From Bacilli bacterium (lineage in GTDB: Bacteria > Bacillota_I > Bacilli_A > RF39 > UBA660): a DNA stretch of 56,400 nt. Positions 15,353 through 23,552 of the stretch are shown here, in pieces. The number at the start of each line of letters is the position of its first letter. The first letter of the stretch is position 1. The notes beneath the pieces are model-generated. The model did not search any database. It saw only the letters and a program-made list of their open reading frames with translations, and had not been told where the DNA came from. The position numbers and the translations under genes were made by a program. The stretch spans positions 1-56,400 of the forward strand of contig JAGARQ010000043.1 of assembly GCA_017622175.1 (NCBI GenBank), given 5' to 3'.

Positions 15353-15985
15353 TTAAAAATTATTCATATCGTTATAAATAATATTTGGATTAAATTGATC
15401 TATTGGATTTGTATTTGGAAGTTTATTTTGTTTAAACATTTTTTCATAGTGTTCAAATAGTTCTTTAAATCTGGCATAATGAACTATTTCTCTTTGTCTT
15501 AACCAAAGTAGGGGACCTATAACATCTGGGTCTTGTGTTAAATCAATTAAGTTTTCATAGACAGCTCTTGCTTTTTGTTCTGCAGCCATATTTTCTGAGA
15601 TGTCTGCAAGAGGATCTCCTGTTGTTGCGAAGTAGGCTACTGTAAAAGGTACACCATTAGCATCTGTTGGATATAGGGCTTTACTATGTTCTGCATAGTG
15701 TGTATCAAGTCCTGCTTCGCGTAATTCTTCAAGAGATGCATCTTTCATTAATTGATAAATCATGGTAGAAATCATTTCTACATGGGCAAGTTCTTCAGTA
15801 CCAATATCAGTAAGTAAGGCTTTGCCTTTAGCATCTGGCATAGTATAACGTTGATTTAAATAACGTAGGGCAGCTGCTAATTCACCATTGGAACCTCCAT
15901 ATTGGGTAACTAGATATTTTGCCATTCTTAAATCTTTCTTTTTAATATTTACAGGATACTGTAATCTTTTGTTATAATTAAACAT
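15353..15985 (-). CDS. cotJC: Spore-coat manganese catalase-like protein CotJC
   Basis: A 210-residue manganese-catalase-fold protein of the CotJC type, found in inner coats of endospores. MFNYNKRLQYPVNIKKKD is the family N-terminus and YGGSNGELAAALRYLNQRY the conserved core. Metal ligands Glu and His are visible in TEELAHVEMI and in REIVHYARFKELFEH. Length matches CotJC. It overlaps the upstream CotJA-CotJB gene by 8 bases and its ribosome site (GGGAGGAT) is inside that gene. Presence suggests descent from a spore-former. Confidence 0.9.
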   Translation of the reverse strand: MFNYNKRLQYPVNIKKKDLRMAKYLVTQYGGSNGELAAALRYLNQRYTMPDAKGKALLTDIGTEELAHVEMISTMIYQLMKDASLEELREAGLDTHYAEHSKALYPTDANGVPFTVAYFATTGDPLADISENMAAEQKARAVYENLIDLTQDPDVIGPLLWLRQREIVHYARFKELFEHYEKMFKQNKLPNTNPIDQFNPNIIYNDMNNF

Positions 15986-16424
15986 TAAATTTATCCTCCC
16001 ATGGCCATGGACTTTTCTCCCACATAAATGGTGTTTGATTTAAGGTATCACTCTTTATAGTTAGAGGTCCATATTTTCTTTCATATTCTTTAGTAAGTTG
16101 TTCACACTTTTCTCTATAATCATTAAACAATTTAATCATAGAAGTATCGTTTGGATTTAAGTCTAAATATAAATTTAATTCATGTGCTGCAAAGTGAATT
16201 CTTGATAATTCTAAAAATAGTCTATCTTGTTCAGTTCTTCCTTCTAATTGTTCTGGTCTATAATTTTTATATTGATCATATAAATTTGCGAACATATTTC
16301 CACGATTATATCCTTCAGTTGGATTAACTAAAGATGGATTAGTGTAGTTCATATTTCTTAATGAACTGGTTGTTGTTGGTATGTTTTTATACCAATCATC
16401 ATTAAAATAGTTGTAATTGTTCAT
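15978..16424 (-). CDS. CotJA-CotJB fusion, spore-coat protein
   Basis: A 148-residue protein joining two coat families that are usually separate. Residues 28-60, with PTEGYNRGNMFANLYDQYKN, follow the CotJA pattern of 'eG..rGN.F.nLYd.Y'. Residues 62-148, with LELSRIHFAAHELNLYLD, then PNDTSMIKLFNDYRE and YERKYGPL, match CotJB, whose solo length is about 90. The join makes sense because CotJA, CotJB and CotJC form one coat sub-assembly. It overlaps cotJC by 8 bases. Fusion call rests on motif recall. Confidence 0.75.
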   Translation of the reverse strand: MNNYNYFNDDWYKNIPTTTSSLRNMNYTNPSLVNPTEGYNRGNMFANLYDQYKNYRPEQLEGRTEQDRLFLELSRIHFAAHELNLYLDLNPNDTSMIKLFNDYREKCEQLTKEYERKYGPLTIKSDTLNQTPFMWEKSPWPWEDKFNV

Positions 16425-16517
16425 AAATTCTCCCTTCTTAGTAATTTATTCAATTTGATAAAAAATGCTTGCTTTTTTAGAACATTTGTAATAAAATAAA
16501 GAAGTCAACTCAGTTAT

Positions 16518-16594
16518 GGCGGCATTGGTGAAGTGGTTAACACGCTAGTTTGTGGCACTAGTATGCAAGGGTTCGATTCCCTTATGCCGCCCCA
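16518..16594 (+). tRNA. tRNA-His (GTG)
   Basis: The cloverleaf has acceptor GCGGCAT with ATGCCGC, a D arm, anticodon GTG in TTTGTGGCA, T-loop GGTTCGATTCC, and encoded CCA. An extra 5' G (16518) pairs with C73, the identity element of tRNA-His. Single tRNA between the cotJ genes and the next operon. Confidence 0.95.
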
Positions 16595-16607
16595 TATTGG
16601 ATAATTA

Positions 16608-16633
16608 AGAACATCAAATGATGTTCTTTTTTT
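16608..16633 (+). terminator. Terminator after tRNA-His
   Basis: AGAACATC and GATGTTCT pair around AAAT, followed by T's. An ATG inside this hairpin is not used as a start for the following gene. Confidence 0.8.
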
Positions 16634-16665
16634 GTATAAATGTTATAATGTTATTGGTGATACAT

Positions 16666-17358
16666 ATGCTTATTAAAGAAATAGAACCAATTGGAGAAGC
16701 ATCTGTTTGTTTATTAGATGAGTCTTCTGACATTATTGATAGAATTATTGAACTTCCTTTAAGAGATGCTTGTAGAATTTTTAGAGATAAAGGTATTGAA
16801 ACCGTAATGAGTAGTGCTAATAAGACAAATCTTGTTGATGATTTAGAAAAAGTTATTGAAAAAGAAGACATTGGTAATAATCCTTTTGAAACACATATGT
16901 TTTATGAAGCTGGAAAAGGATATGCTTGGATTATGTTAAACTTTGAAACATTGTCTGATGAAAATAAAAATTTGTTATTTGCATTAGAACAAGAAAAAGA
17001 TGTAATTGGAAATCCAATTGGACAAAGACGTATTTGGTTTGTTCATCCATCTGAAATGTCTGGAAATATAGAATATGGTCTAAAGATTGGTAAATTTAAT
17101 TATGATTATTTAAAGATGTGTTTGCCAGAAGAGGAGATTCCTTATGGAATAGAAGTAGATGATAGTTTAATTGAATTTGAAAAGTGACATATAACACTTC
17201 TTTATCCTTGGACTGATTCTTCTCAATGTGCAGTTTTTTTAAGAATGCCAATTAATAGTGAAACTACTGTGGAAGAAGTAGATGGATATTTTGTAGAGTT
17301 TGCTAAAAATTTTTATAATCAAAAATTTGTAGATGAAAAAAAATCAATTAAGAAATAG
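16666..17358 (+). CDS. Unknown protein with in-frame UGA at codon 174
   Basis: Translation from ATG 16666 (after GGTGAT) runs 173 codons to a UGA at 17185, then continues in frame for 56 more codons to UAG 17356. The join reads EFEK-(UGA)-HITLLYPW, an uninterrupted-looking protein of 230 residues if UGA is Trp. The motif HITLLYPW resembles the H-x-T/S motif of 2H phosphoesterases, but only one copy is evident. The downstream hydrolase starts 8 bases after the UAG, at normal operon spacing, which supports the longer frame. I do not recognise the family. It is either a UGA-read gene, a readthrough product or a fresh nonsense mutation. Confidence 0.55.
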
Positions 17359-17365
17359 AGGGAAG

Positions 17366-17929
17366 ATGATGAAAAATATATTTATATTACATTCACTTAA
17401 TGGTGATACTTTAAATATGTGGGGAATGGATGTTAAAGAGAAATTTGATGATGTTTACATGCCAGAATTTCCTATTAGAGCAGAATCTAGATATGAGAAA
17501 TTTAAAGAAATTCTTTTTAATTATTTAGAAAATGGTATATTAAATAGTAATTCTATTGTGATTGGTCATTCTATTGGAAATGCATACTTTGTTAGGTTTT
17601 GTATGGAATTAAATTTTGTTCCTTATGCGTATATAGCAGTTGCTCCGGGAGCGGTTTATGAATATCCAACTACTAGAACTGATTATATTGTTGAAGTAAA
17701 AAAACAAGCGCATGCTAGTAGTGAAGCATTAGAATTTATAAAAAATATGAACTCTAAAAAGTATTGTTTATATTCTGATGAAGATGATAATAATAAAGAA
17801 AAGTTTACTAGATTTATAGAAGATACTAATTCTATAGAAATGTATTTAAAAGGTTATAATCATTTTGATGGATATCATAGAATTTATAAAATTCCTGAAT
17901 TAAATGAGTTAATTAAAAGTCTGTTGTAA
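17366..17929 (+). CDS. RBBP9/YdeN-like alpha/beta hydrolase
   Basis: A 187-residue serine hydrolase of the RBBP9/DUF1749-like group. NIFILHSLNGDTLNMW is the first strand and oxyanion region, and IVIGHSIGNAYF holds the GxSxG-type nucleophile Ser. AspGlu-rich SDEDD and a C-terminal YNHFDGYHR provide likely Asp and His. The ATG at 17366 or 17369 follows GAGGGAAG and is preferred to an upstream ATG inside the preceding gene's tail. Substrate unknown. Confidence 0.75.
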   Translation: MMKNIFILHSLNGDTLNMWGMDVKEKFDDVYMPEFPIRAESRYEKFKEILFNYLENGILNSNSIVIGHSIGNAYFVRFCMELNFVPYAYIAVAPGAVYEYPTTRTDYIVEVKKQAHASSEALEFIKNMNSKKYCLYSDEDDNNKEKFTRFIEDTNSIEMYLKGYNHFDGYHRIYKIPELNELIKSLL

Positions 17930-17933
17930 AGAG

Positions 17934-17958
17934 AAAGTGAAAAATTTTCACTTTTTTT
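17934..17958 (+). terminator. Intrinsic terminator
   Basis: AAAGTGAA and TTCACTTT pair around AAAT, followed by T's. Confidence 0.8.
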
Positions 17959-18030
17959 ATTTGTATTGTTTTACGAACTAATGTTTGATATAATATTTTT
18001 GCAAGTTATTATTAAGAAGGAGGAAATTTA

Positions 18031-18861
18031 TTGAATAAAAATTTAGCATTATTTGAAGAAAAAGAAATTAGAAAGACATATGTGGATGGGAAATGGTACT
18101 TTAGTATTGAAGATGTAGTTTATGTTTTGACTAATTCTAGGGATCCTAAGCAATATATTAATAAGTTAAGAAAACGAGATTTATTTTTAAATGAAGGGTG
18201 GGTACAAATTGTACATACCCTTAAGATGGAGACTAATGGCGGAAAGCAAAGAATTAATTGTGCAGATACTGAGGGGATTTTACGTATAATACAATCTATT
18301 CCATCTACTAAAGCAGAACCATTTAAAAGATGGCTTTCAAAGGTTGGTAGTGAAAGAATTGAAGAGATTAATAATCCTGAACTTGCGATGAAACGTATGA
18401 GAGAGCTTTATGAGAAGAAGGGATATTCAAAATCTTGGATTGCACAGAGGGAAAGGGGAATAGCAACTAGAAATAGTCTTACGGATGAATGGAATGATAG
18501 AGGCGCTAAAACTAGTATTGATTATGCAATATTAACCAATGAAATATATAAGTCTGGTTTTGGTATAACTGCTGGTGAATATAGAGATATTAAACAAATT
18601 CATGAAAGTCAGAATTTAAGAGATTCTATGACAAATATTGAACTTGCTTTAACTAATTTAGGCGAAGCAGCAGCTGTTGAAATTCATCAGAAAAATGATA
18701 GTTATGGAATGCCAAATTTAAAAATAGATGTTAATACAGCTGGTAAGATTATGAATAAAGCAAAAACTGAATTAGAAGGTGTACTTGAAAGAAGTATTAT
18801 TAGTTCTGAAAATTATATTGATTTAACAAACAGAAAGAGAATTACAGATAATAAAGAGTAA
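18031..18861 (+). CDS. BRO-N/DinD-like DNA-damage-inducible or antirepressor-type protein
   Basis: A 276-residue protein. Residues 1-105 match the BRO N-terminal domain (WYFSIEDVVYVLTNS and RDPKQYINKLRKRD). The remainder, with AKTSIDYAILTNEIYKSGFG and LTNLGEAAAVEIHQKND, follows the DinD/antirepressor-like C-terminal region. Such proteins occur in phages and in chromosomes as damage-response or antirepressor factors. Start is TTG after AGGAGG. It has terminators on both sides and no phage neighbours, so it is an isolated chromosomal copy. Confidence 0.75.
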   Translation: MNKNLALFEEKEIRKTYVDGKWYFSIEDVVYVLTNSRDPKQYINKLRKRDLFLNEGWVQIVHTLKMETNGGKQRINCADTEGILRIIQSIPSTKAEPFKRWLSKVGSERIEEINNPELAMKRMRELYEKKGYSKSWIAQRERGIATRNSLTDEWNDRGAKTSIDYAILTNEIYKSGFGITAGEYRDIKQIHESQNLRDSMTNIELALTNLGEAAAVEIHQKNDSYGMPNLKIDVNTAGKIMNKAKTELEGVLERSIISSENYIDLTNRKRITDNKE

Positions 18862-18867
18862 TTTTGT

Positions 18868-18898
18868 AAAGTGAAGTTTATAGAATTTCACTTTTTTT
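18868..18898 (+). terminator. Intrinsic terminator
   Basis: AAAGTGAA and TTTCACTTT pair around a nine-base loop, followed by T's. Confidence 0.75.
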
Positions 18899-18933
18899 AT
18901 TTGAGATGATATAATTTATGTAGGTGATGTAGT

Positions 18934-19494
18934 ATGAAGAAAAAAGAATATAAGATTACTGTATCTAAGTTTTTTAAACATTTACATTTAGTAAATAGAC
19001 ATAGATTTAAAGTTTTTTGTTTATGTTTAAAAGCAGGAGAACCTTGGAGAGGATTACTTCATGATTTATCAAAATATAGTCCTGAAGAGTTTTTTGAAGG
19101 TGTAAAATATTTTGAAGGAAGTTATAGTCCTATAAGAAATTGTAAGATTGAAAATGGGTATTCAAAAGCATGGCTTCATCATATTGGAAGAAATAAACAT
19201 CATTATGAATACTGGTATGATTATAATGCAGAAATATCATCTCCAGTAATGCCTTATAAATATTTTGTTGAAATGGTATGTGATTCTTTAGCAGCAGGAA
19301 TGATATATGAAGGTAAAAAGTGGGATAATGAATACCAAATGCATTATTGGTTAAGAGCAAGAGAAAAAGCAAGAATTCATCCAAAAATGGATAAATTACT
19401 TACAAAAGTTTATACTGATATTGCGAAAAAGGGACTTGATGAAGTTTTAAAAAAAGAATATTTAAGTGATTTATATAAAAGATATACAAGATAG
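18934..19494 (+). CDS. DUF5662 family protein
   Basis: A 186-residue DUF5662 protein. The conserved pattern is visible as FKHLHLVNRHRFKVF, GLLHDLSKYSPEEF and WLHHIGRNKHHYEYW. These contain His/Asp residues spaced like an HD-type metal site (HDLSK, HH, HH), though the catalytic role has not been established for the family. The next gene follows 8 bases after its stop with a GGTGG site, so they form an operon. Confidence 0.75.
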   Translation: MKKKEYKITVSKFFKHLHLVNRHRFKVFCLCLKAGEPWRGLLHDLSKYSPEEFFEGVKYFEGSYSPIRNCKIENGYSKAWLHHIGRNKHHYEYWYDYNAEISSPVMPYKYFVEMVCDSLAAGMIYEGKKWDNEYQMHYWLRAREKARIHPKMDKLLTKVYTDIAKKGLDEVLKKEYLSDLYKRYTR

Positions 19495-19502
19495 GTGGAA
19501 AT

Positions 19503-20108
19503 ATGCTTGAAGGAGTAAATAAACCAATAGACATTCAAATTAATATTTTGAAAGAAATTCTTTTTAAAAATGAAAAACTTCTTCAAACACTTAAAGTGTT
19601 AGAAGAATATGCAAAGGAAAATCCTAGATTTAAAAATTATTATTTAGGTGCTGGAGGAGTTAATCAAACTGTTTTTAATTATTATCACGGTTATGATTTA
19701 AATTATGGAATAAAAGATTTTGATATTGTTTATTATGATGAAGATGAAAGTTATGAATCAGAAGATATTATTATTAAAGATTTAAGTAAAAGATTATCGC
19801 ATATTGATACATCGTTTGATATTAAGAATCAAGCAAGAGTTTATATTTGGTATAATGAAAAATATGGTACAAATAGAGAAAAGTATTCGAGTGTAGAAGA
19901 TGCTGTTTCTAGTTGGGGTGCTACTGTTACTTGTATTGGAGTTAGACTAGAAAATAATGAATTAAAAGTATATTGTCCGTATGGATTAAATGATGTTTTT
20001 TCTTTGACTATTAGACCAGTAAAAAAAGATTTTGAAAAAGAAAATTTCGAAGCAAGAGCTAATAGATGGAAAAAGACATGGGAGAAATTAAATATAATTG
20101 AATGGTAA
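19503..20108 (+). CDS. Nucleotidyltransferase-like protein (DUF925/NTP_transf_6)
   Basis: A 201-residue protein. YYLGAGGVNQTVFNY fits the family's 'aGgvrn.vw' segment, and YGIKDFDIVYYDEDE holds the paired acidic residues (D-x-D) of the nucleotidyltransferase palm. IKNQARVYIWY is the conserved NQAR motif. Substrate unknown. It is the second gene of the DUF5662 operon, closed by a terminator. Confidence 0.75.
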   Translation: MLEGVNKPIDIQINILKEILFKNEKLLQTLKVLEEYAKENPRFKNYYLGAGGVNQTVFNYYHGYDLNYGIKDFDIVYYDEDESYESEDIIIKDLSKRLSHIDTSFDIKNQARVYIWYNEKYGTNREKYSSVEDAVSSWGATVTCIGVRLENNELKVYCPYGLNDVFSLTIRPVKKDFEKENFEARANRWKKTWEKLNIIEW

Positions 20109-20128
20109 GAGGGGAACCTCTTTTTTTA
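20108..20128 (+). terminator. Intrinsic terminator
   Basis: AGAGG and CCTCT pair around GGAA, followed by T's. Confidence 0.75.
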
Positions 20129-20169
20129 TTTAATAAAAGTTGTGTTATAATGAAAGTAGGAGTGATGTT

Positions 20170-21081
20170 ATGAAAGTTTTAAGAATATTAGGTTTAGTAT
20201 TTACAAAGATTGCATTAGTAATTTCAGTACTATTATTTATGTTATCTTTATGTACAAGTTTTGTACTTGAAAACGGGATATCTAGTTTGTTGATTGGAGG
20301 TTTACCAAATTTTGGGGAAAGTCTTCAAAGAAAAGAGTTAACTGTTGAGAATATTGAACAATTAGAAGAAATTGATTTAAATGAAGTGTATAATCAAGTG
20401 CTTAATGAAATTGGAATTAGTGAAGAACAACTTTTAAATATTTTAGAAAGTCCAGTTGCAAAAGAATTAGTATCAGAATTTGTAGATACAGTTTTAGAAG
20501 ATGTTACATCAGGAGATACAAGTGACTTTAATTTAGGGGAAAAAGTTTTAGATTTTGTAACTGATAATCAAAGTGAAATTGAAAGTGTTATTGGGGAACC
20601 ATTACCAATGGATAAGATTGAGAATTTTGCAAATTCAGATGAAGTTAGTAACTTTAATGAACAATATAAAAATGTGATGAGTACAGTTAGTGGAAAGATT
20701 CCAACTCCATTAAAAGGTGTAATTGAATTTGTTGAAAAGTTTATTTCAGAAGATTTTAGAGAAGGTTGTCTAATTATTGGATTAATTTCATTAATTTTAA
20801 CTGCGTTATTACAATGGTCACTTTATAAGTGGATTAGAACATTAGGTAATACAGTATTAGGTGTTGGAATATTTACATTTATTATTAGTTTAATTGGTAA
20901 TATTTTCTCATCAGCAATTACAGCATTATTAAGATTTGGTGGTACATTAGGATTTGGTAAAGCTGTATGGTCTTCAGCAATCTGTGGTGGTACGGGAATT
21001 ATATTATTAATTGTTTATGCTATTATAAAAAAATGTGCAGATAAGAAGGAGAACAAAAATGAAATATCCCAAAATGCTTAA
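20170..21081 (+). CDS. Multi-spanning membrane protein with acidic extracellular domain
   Basis: About 303 residues. One N-terminal transmembrane helix (8-30) is followed by an acidic soluble domain (50-195) rich in E, L and I. Four helices close the C-terminus (about 200-225, 230-250, 252-272, 282-298), ending in a Lys-rich tail. The ATG at 20170 follows GGAGTGATG. No family recognised. Its 3' end overlaps the next gene by 23 bases, implying coupled translation with an LD-carboxypeptidase-like protein, so a cell-wall link is possible. Confidence 0.6.
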   Translation: MKVLRILGLVFTKIALVISVLLFMLSLCTSFVLENGISSLLIGGLPNFGESLQRKELTVENIEQLEEIDLNEVYNQVLNEIGISEEQLLNILESPVAKELVSEFVDTVLEDVTSGDTSDFNLGEKVLDFVTDNQSEIESVIGEPLPMDKIENFANSDEVSNFNEQYKNVMSTVSGKIPTPLKGVIEFVEKFISEDFREGCLIIGLISLILTALLQWSLYKWIRTLGNTVLGVGIFTFIISLIGNIFSSAITALLRFGGTLGFGKAVWSSAICGGTGIILLIVYAIIKKCADKKENKNEISQNA

Positions 21082-22051
21082 AAAAGGTTCAACTATTGGT
21101 GTTACCGCGATGTCTGCAGGAGTCGGTAAAAAAATAGATGAATATGAATTATCAATTTCAAAACTAAAAGAAAATGGTTTTAATATAGTAGAAACAGAAA
21201 GTGTTAGAGTAAATCATTTTATTTCTAATACTGGAGAAAATCGTGCTAAAGAATTAGATGAATTAATTTGTGATGAAAATATTGATATGGTAATGTGTGC
21301 CGCAGGAGGAGACTTTGCTTTAGAAATGTTACCATATGTTAATTGGGAGAATATAAAAAATAACCATAAGTGGATAATGGGAGCATCTGATCCAACATCA
21401 ATTCTTTATTATGTAACTACTAAGTTAGATATTGCGACAATATATGGTCATAATGCTGGTGGATATGATGCAATTAATTTGGATAAGTCTAATTTGATAA
21501 GCTTAGATTATTTAAAGGGAAATTTAGTAAAACAAGAAAGTTATCCACTATATGAATCAGATAAGAAATCAAGAACAATGGATGGCTATAAATTAGATAC
21601 TCCAGTTGTATATGAAAATTTATTTGGAGATGTTGATGTAAGTGGACGTATTATTGGTGGATGTATTGATGTATTAAAAGATATCATTGGAACTAAGTAT
21701 GATGGTACAGAAGAGTTCTTGAAAAGGTATAGTGATGATGGAATAATTTGGTATTTTGATAATTTTGCAATGGATAGTGCTAGTTTTTATAGAACTTTAA
21801 TTCAATTTAGAGAAGCAGGATGGTTTAAAAATACTAAGGCTATATTAGTTGGAAGAGTTATGTATCCAAATGAAGAATTTGATATGTCTTATCAAGATGC
21901 TTTGATTAAGGCTTTTGAAGGTATGAATATACCTGTTGTATATAATATGGATATTGGTCATGTTGTTCCTAAGATGACAATTATTAATGGAGCAATTTGT
22001 CATGTTAAGAGTAGTAATGGTAAAGGTAGTTTAGAATTTGAACTAAGATAG
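21059..22051 (+). CDS. S66-family LD-carboxypeptidase / MccF-like peptidase
   Basis: A 330-residue S66 peptidase. The nucleophile motif is GASDPTSILYYV, matching G-x-SD-x-T in LdcA/MccF; a Glu in the interior and the C-terminal DIGHVVP His complete the triad. LD-carboxypeptidases trim recycled peptidoglycan tetrapeptides; MccF-type relatives hydrolyse peptide-nucleotide antibiotics. Sequence cannot decide between them. The ATG at 21059 follows AAGGAG and lies inside the upstream membrane gene. Two small genes follow in the same operon. Confidence 0.85.
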   Translation: MKYPKMLKKGSTIGVTAMSAGVGKKIDEYELSISKLKENGFNIVETESVRVNHFISNTGENRAKELDELICDENIDMVMCAAGGDFALEMLPYVNWENIKNNHKWIMGASDPTSILYYVTTKLDIATIYGHNAGGYDAINLDKSNLISLDYLKGNLVKQESYPLYESDKKSRTMDGYKLDTPVVYENLFGDVDVSGRIIGGCIDVLKDIIGTKYDGTEEFLKRYSDDGIIWYFDNFAMDSASFYRTLIQFREAGWFKNTKAILVGRVMYPNEEFDMSYQDALIKAFEGMNIPVVYNMDIGHVVPKMTIINGAICHVKSSNGKGSLEFELR

Positions 22052-22059
22052 GAGTAATT

Positions 22060-22317
22060 ATGAAAGATTTAGAAAAAGAAATAGAACTTATAAAAGAGAG
22101 AAATAAAAGAGTAGAAGCTGATAAAGCGTGGGAAACTTCATGGCTTAGAAAAGTATGTATTGCAGTTTTAACATATCTGGTAGTTGTATGTTATAATTAT
22201 GGTACAACAAAAATAAGTAATATCTTTTTAGCGTCACTTGTACCGGTTATGGGATTTTTACTTTCGACATTATCGTTGAAGTTAGTTAGAAACTTATGGG
22301 AGAAAAGAGGTAAGTAA
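22060..22317 (+). CDS. Small two-helix membrane protein
   Basis: An 85-residue protein with a charged coiled N-terminus, KERNKRVEADKAWETSW, then two hydrophobic helices (about 31-47 and 56-74), and a basic tail. The 'ADKAWETSW' segment recurs in small bacterial membrane proteins of unknown function. It starts 9 bases after the peptidase stop and its stop touches the next ATG. Confidence 0.65.
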   Translation: MKDLEKEIELIKERNKRVEADKAWETSWLRKVCIAVLTYLVVVCYNYGTTKISNIFLASLVPVMGFLLSTLSLKLVRNLWEKRGK

Positions 22318-22551
22318 ATGGATAAAGATGAATTAGAAACAACTGGAATGATTGGTAAAATAATTGCTGATGATGAAGTTTCAATGGAAGAAAGATTAGT
22401 AGAAATTTTAGATAGAATTGAATATAATGATTTTCCTATTTGGAAGAAAAATGAAATTAGAAATTTAATTGAAGATATTAAAAAAGCTAGAAAGAAAGAA
22501 ACAAAAGAAAAAGCCTTTTTTCAATTAATTGAATTAATGGATAGTGAATAA
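22318..22551 (+). CDS. Small acidic helical protein
   Basis: A 77-residue soluble protein, mostly helical and rich in E, K and D, with no Cys and no obvious domain. It starts at the base after the stop of the preceding membrane protein. Tight spacing and a following terminator make it the last gene of the peptidase operon. Function unknown. Confidence 0.6.
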   Translation: MDKDELETTGMIGKIIADDEVSMEERLVEILDRIEYNDFPIWKKNEIRNLIEDIKKARKKETKEKAFFQLIELMDSE

Positions 22552-22575
22552 AAGCATCTTATGATGCTTTTTTTG
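22551..22575 (+). terminator. Intrinsic terminator
   Basis: AAAGCATC and GATGCTTT pair around TTAT, followed by T's. Confidence 0.85.
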
Positions 22576-22670
22576 TGTAAAGAACTTGTAAAATAAAGAA
22601 TTTGTTGGTTGCTTTCAATTTATTAAAATTATCTTTTTTGTTATAATTACTAGCTACAGGAGGGGATAGT

Positions 22671-23552
22671 ATGAAAATATTTCATGATTTTTGTAATTAT
22701 TTAAGTAAAATAACATCTATAGAAGAATTATATTTATATTTAATTTTATCAACAGTAGTAGTTGTACTTGTTTTTTTAGGAATAAAAAAGTTAGGTATTT
22801 TAATATTTAGAAAGTTTTTAAGTGGAAGAAGAGAATATGTTGTTAATCAAGCATTTAAAATAGTAGTTAATATTGGTCAAATTATTGTTTTATTATTTAT
22901 ATGGGATGATTATATTAAAGATTTAATGACATTAATTAGTGTTGTTTCAGCAGCAATGACTATTGCTTTAAGAGAATTAATTTTAAACTTTTTCTGTGGA
23001 TTATATATTCAAATAAAAAAACCATTTAAGGTTGAGGATAGAATTGAGATTGATGGTATTAAGGGAGATGTTATGAGTATTTCTTCTTTAGATTTTGAAG
23101 TATTAGAAATATCGAATAAAGAAGAAAGAGGACAATCTACTGGTGTAGTAATTACTTTTCCAAATTCAATGGTTTTTTCAAAACCAGTTAAGAATGTTAC
23201 TAAAGGATTTAAATATGTTTGGGATGAAATTACTATAAAGATTAAGATGGATGCTGATTTAAGTGAAAATAAGAAGAATTTATATAAAATAGTTAATGAA
23301 TTAGATGTTGTTAAAAGTATACCTAAAAAGATGAAGGAACAAATTAATAGTATTAATAATTCTAATAGAATTTATTTTAATAAGTTTGATCCAATTATTT
23401 ATACTAAGTTAGTTGATAATCATGTAGAACTTACTATTAGATATTTAATGCATCCAAAGAAATCTAGATTTATAGAAAGTGTTATTTGGAATAAAATTTA
23501 TTTAGCTTATAAAGATGGAAGTATTGATTTGTTTACTGGAGCAGAGAGTTAA
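22671..23552 (+). CDS. Mechanosensitive channel MscS family
   Basis: A 293-residue MscS-type channel that would release osmolytes on hypo-osmotic shock. Three transmembrane helices occupy residues 18-36, 60-80 and 88-115; the pore helix includes SVVSAAMTIALRELILNF. The beta domain begins KKPFKVEDRIEIDGIKGDV, the classic 'p..vgD.v.i.g..G.V', with TFPNSMVFSKPVKN. Length is typical of short MscS. GGAGGGG precedes the ATG. Its end overlaps the convergent glycosyltransferase gene by 20 bases. Confidence 0.85.
   Translation: MKIFHDFCNYLSKITSIEELYLYLILSTVVVVLVFLGIKKLGILIFRKFLSGRREYVVNQAFKIVVNIGQIIVLLFIWDDYIKDLMTLISVVSAAMTIALRELILNFFCGLYIQIKKPFKVEDRIEIDGIKGDVMSISSLDFEVLEISNKEERGQSTGVVITFPNSMVFSKPVKNVTKGFKYVWDEITIKIKMDADLSENKKNLYKIVNELDVVKSIPKKMKEQINSINNSNRIYFNKFDPIIYTKLVDNHVELTIRYLMHPKKSRFIESVIWNKIYLAYKDGSIDLFTGAES

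Noticed and set aside
16618-16665. An upstream ATG for the 16666 gene
   Set aside because: It lies in the terminator hairpin following tRNA-His and lacks a ribosome site; GGTGAT precedes ATG 16666.
17333-17365. An upstream ATG for the alpha/beta hydrolase
   Set aside because: It lies within the tail of the UGA-containing gene; GAGGGAAG favours ATG 17366/17369.
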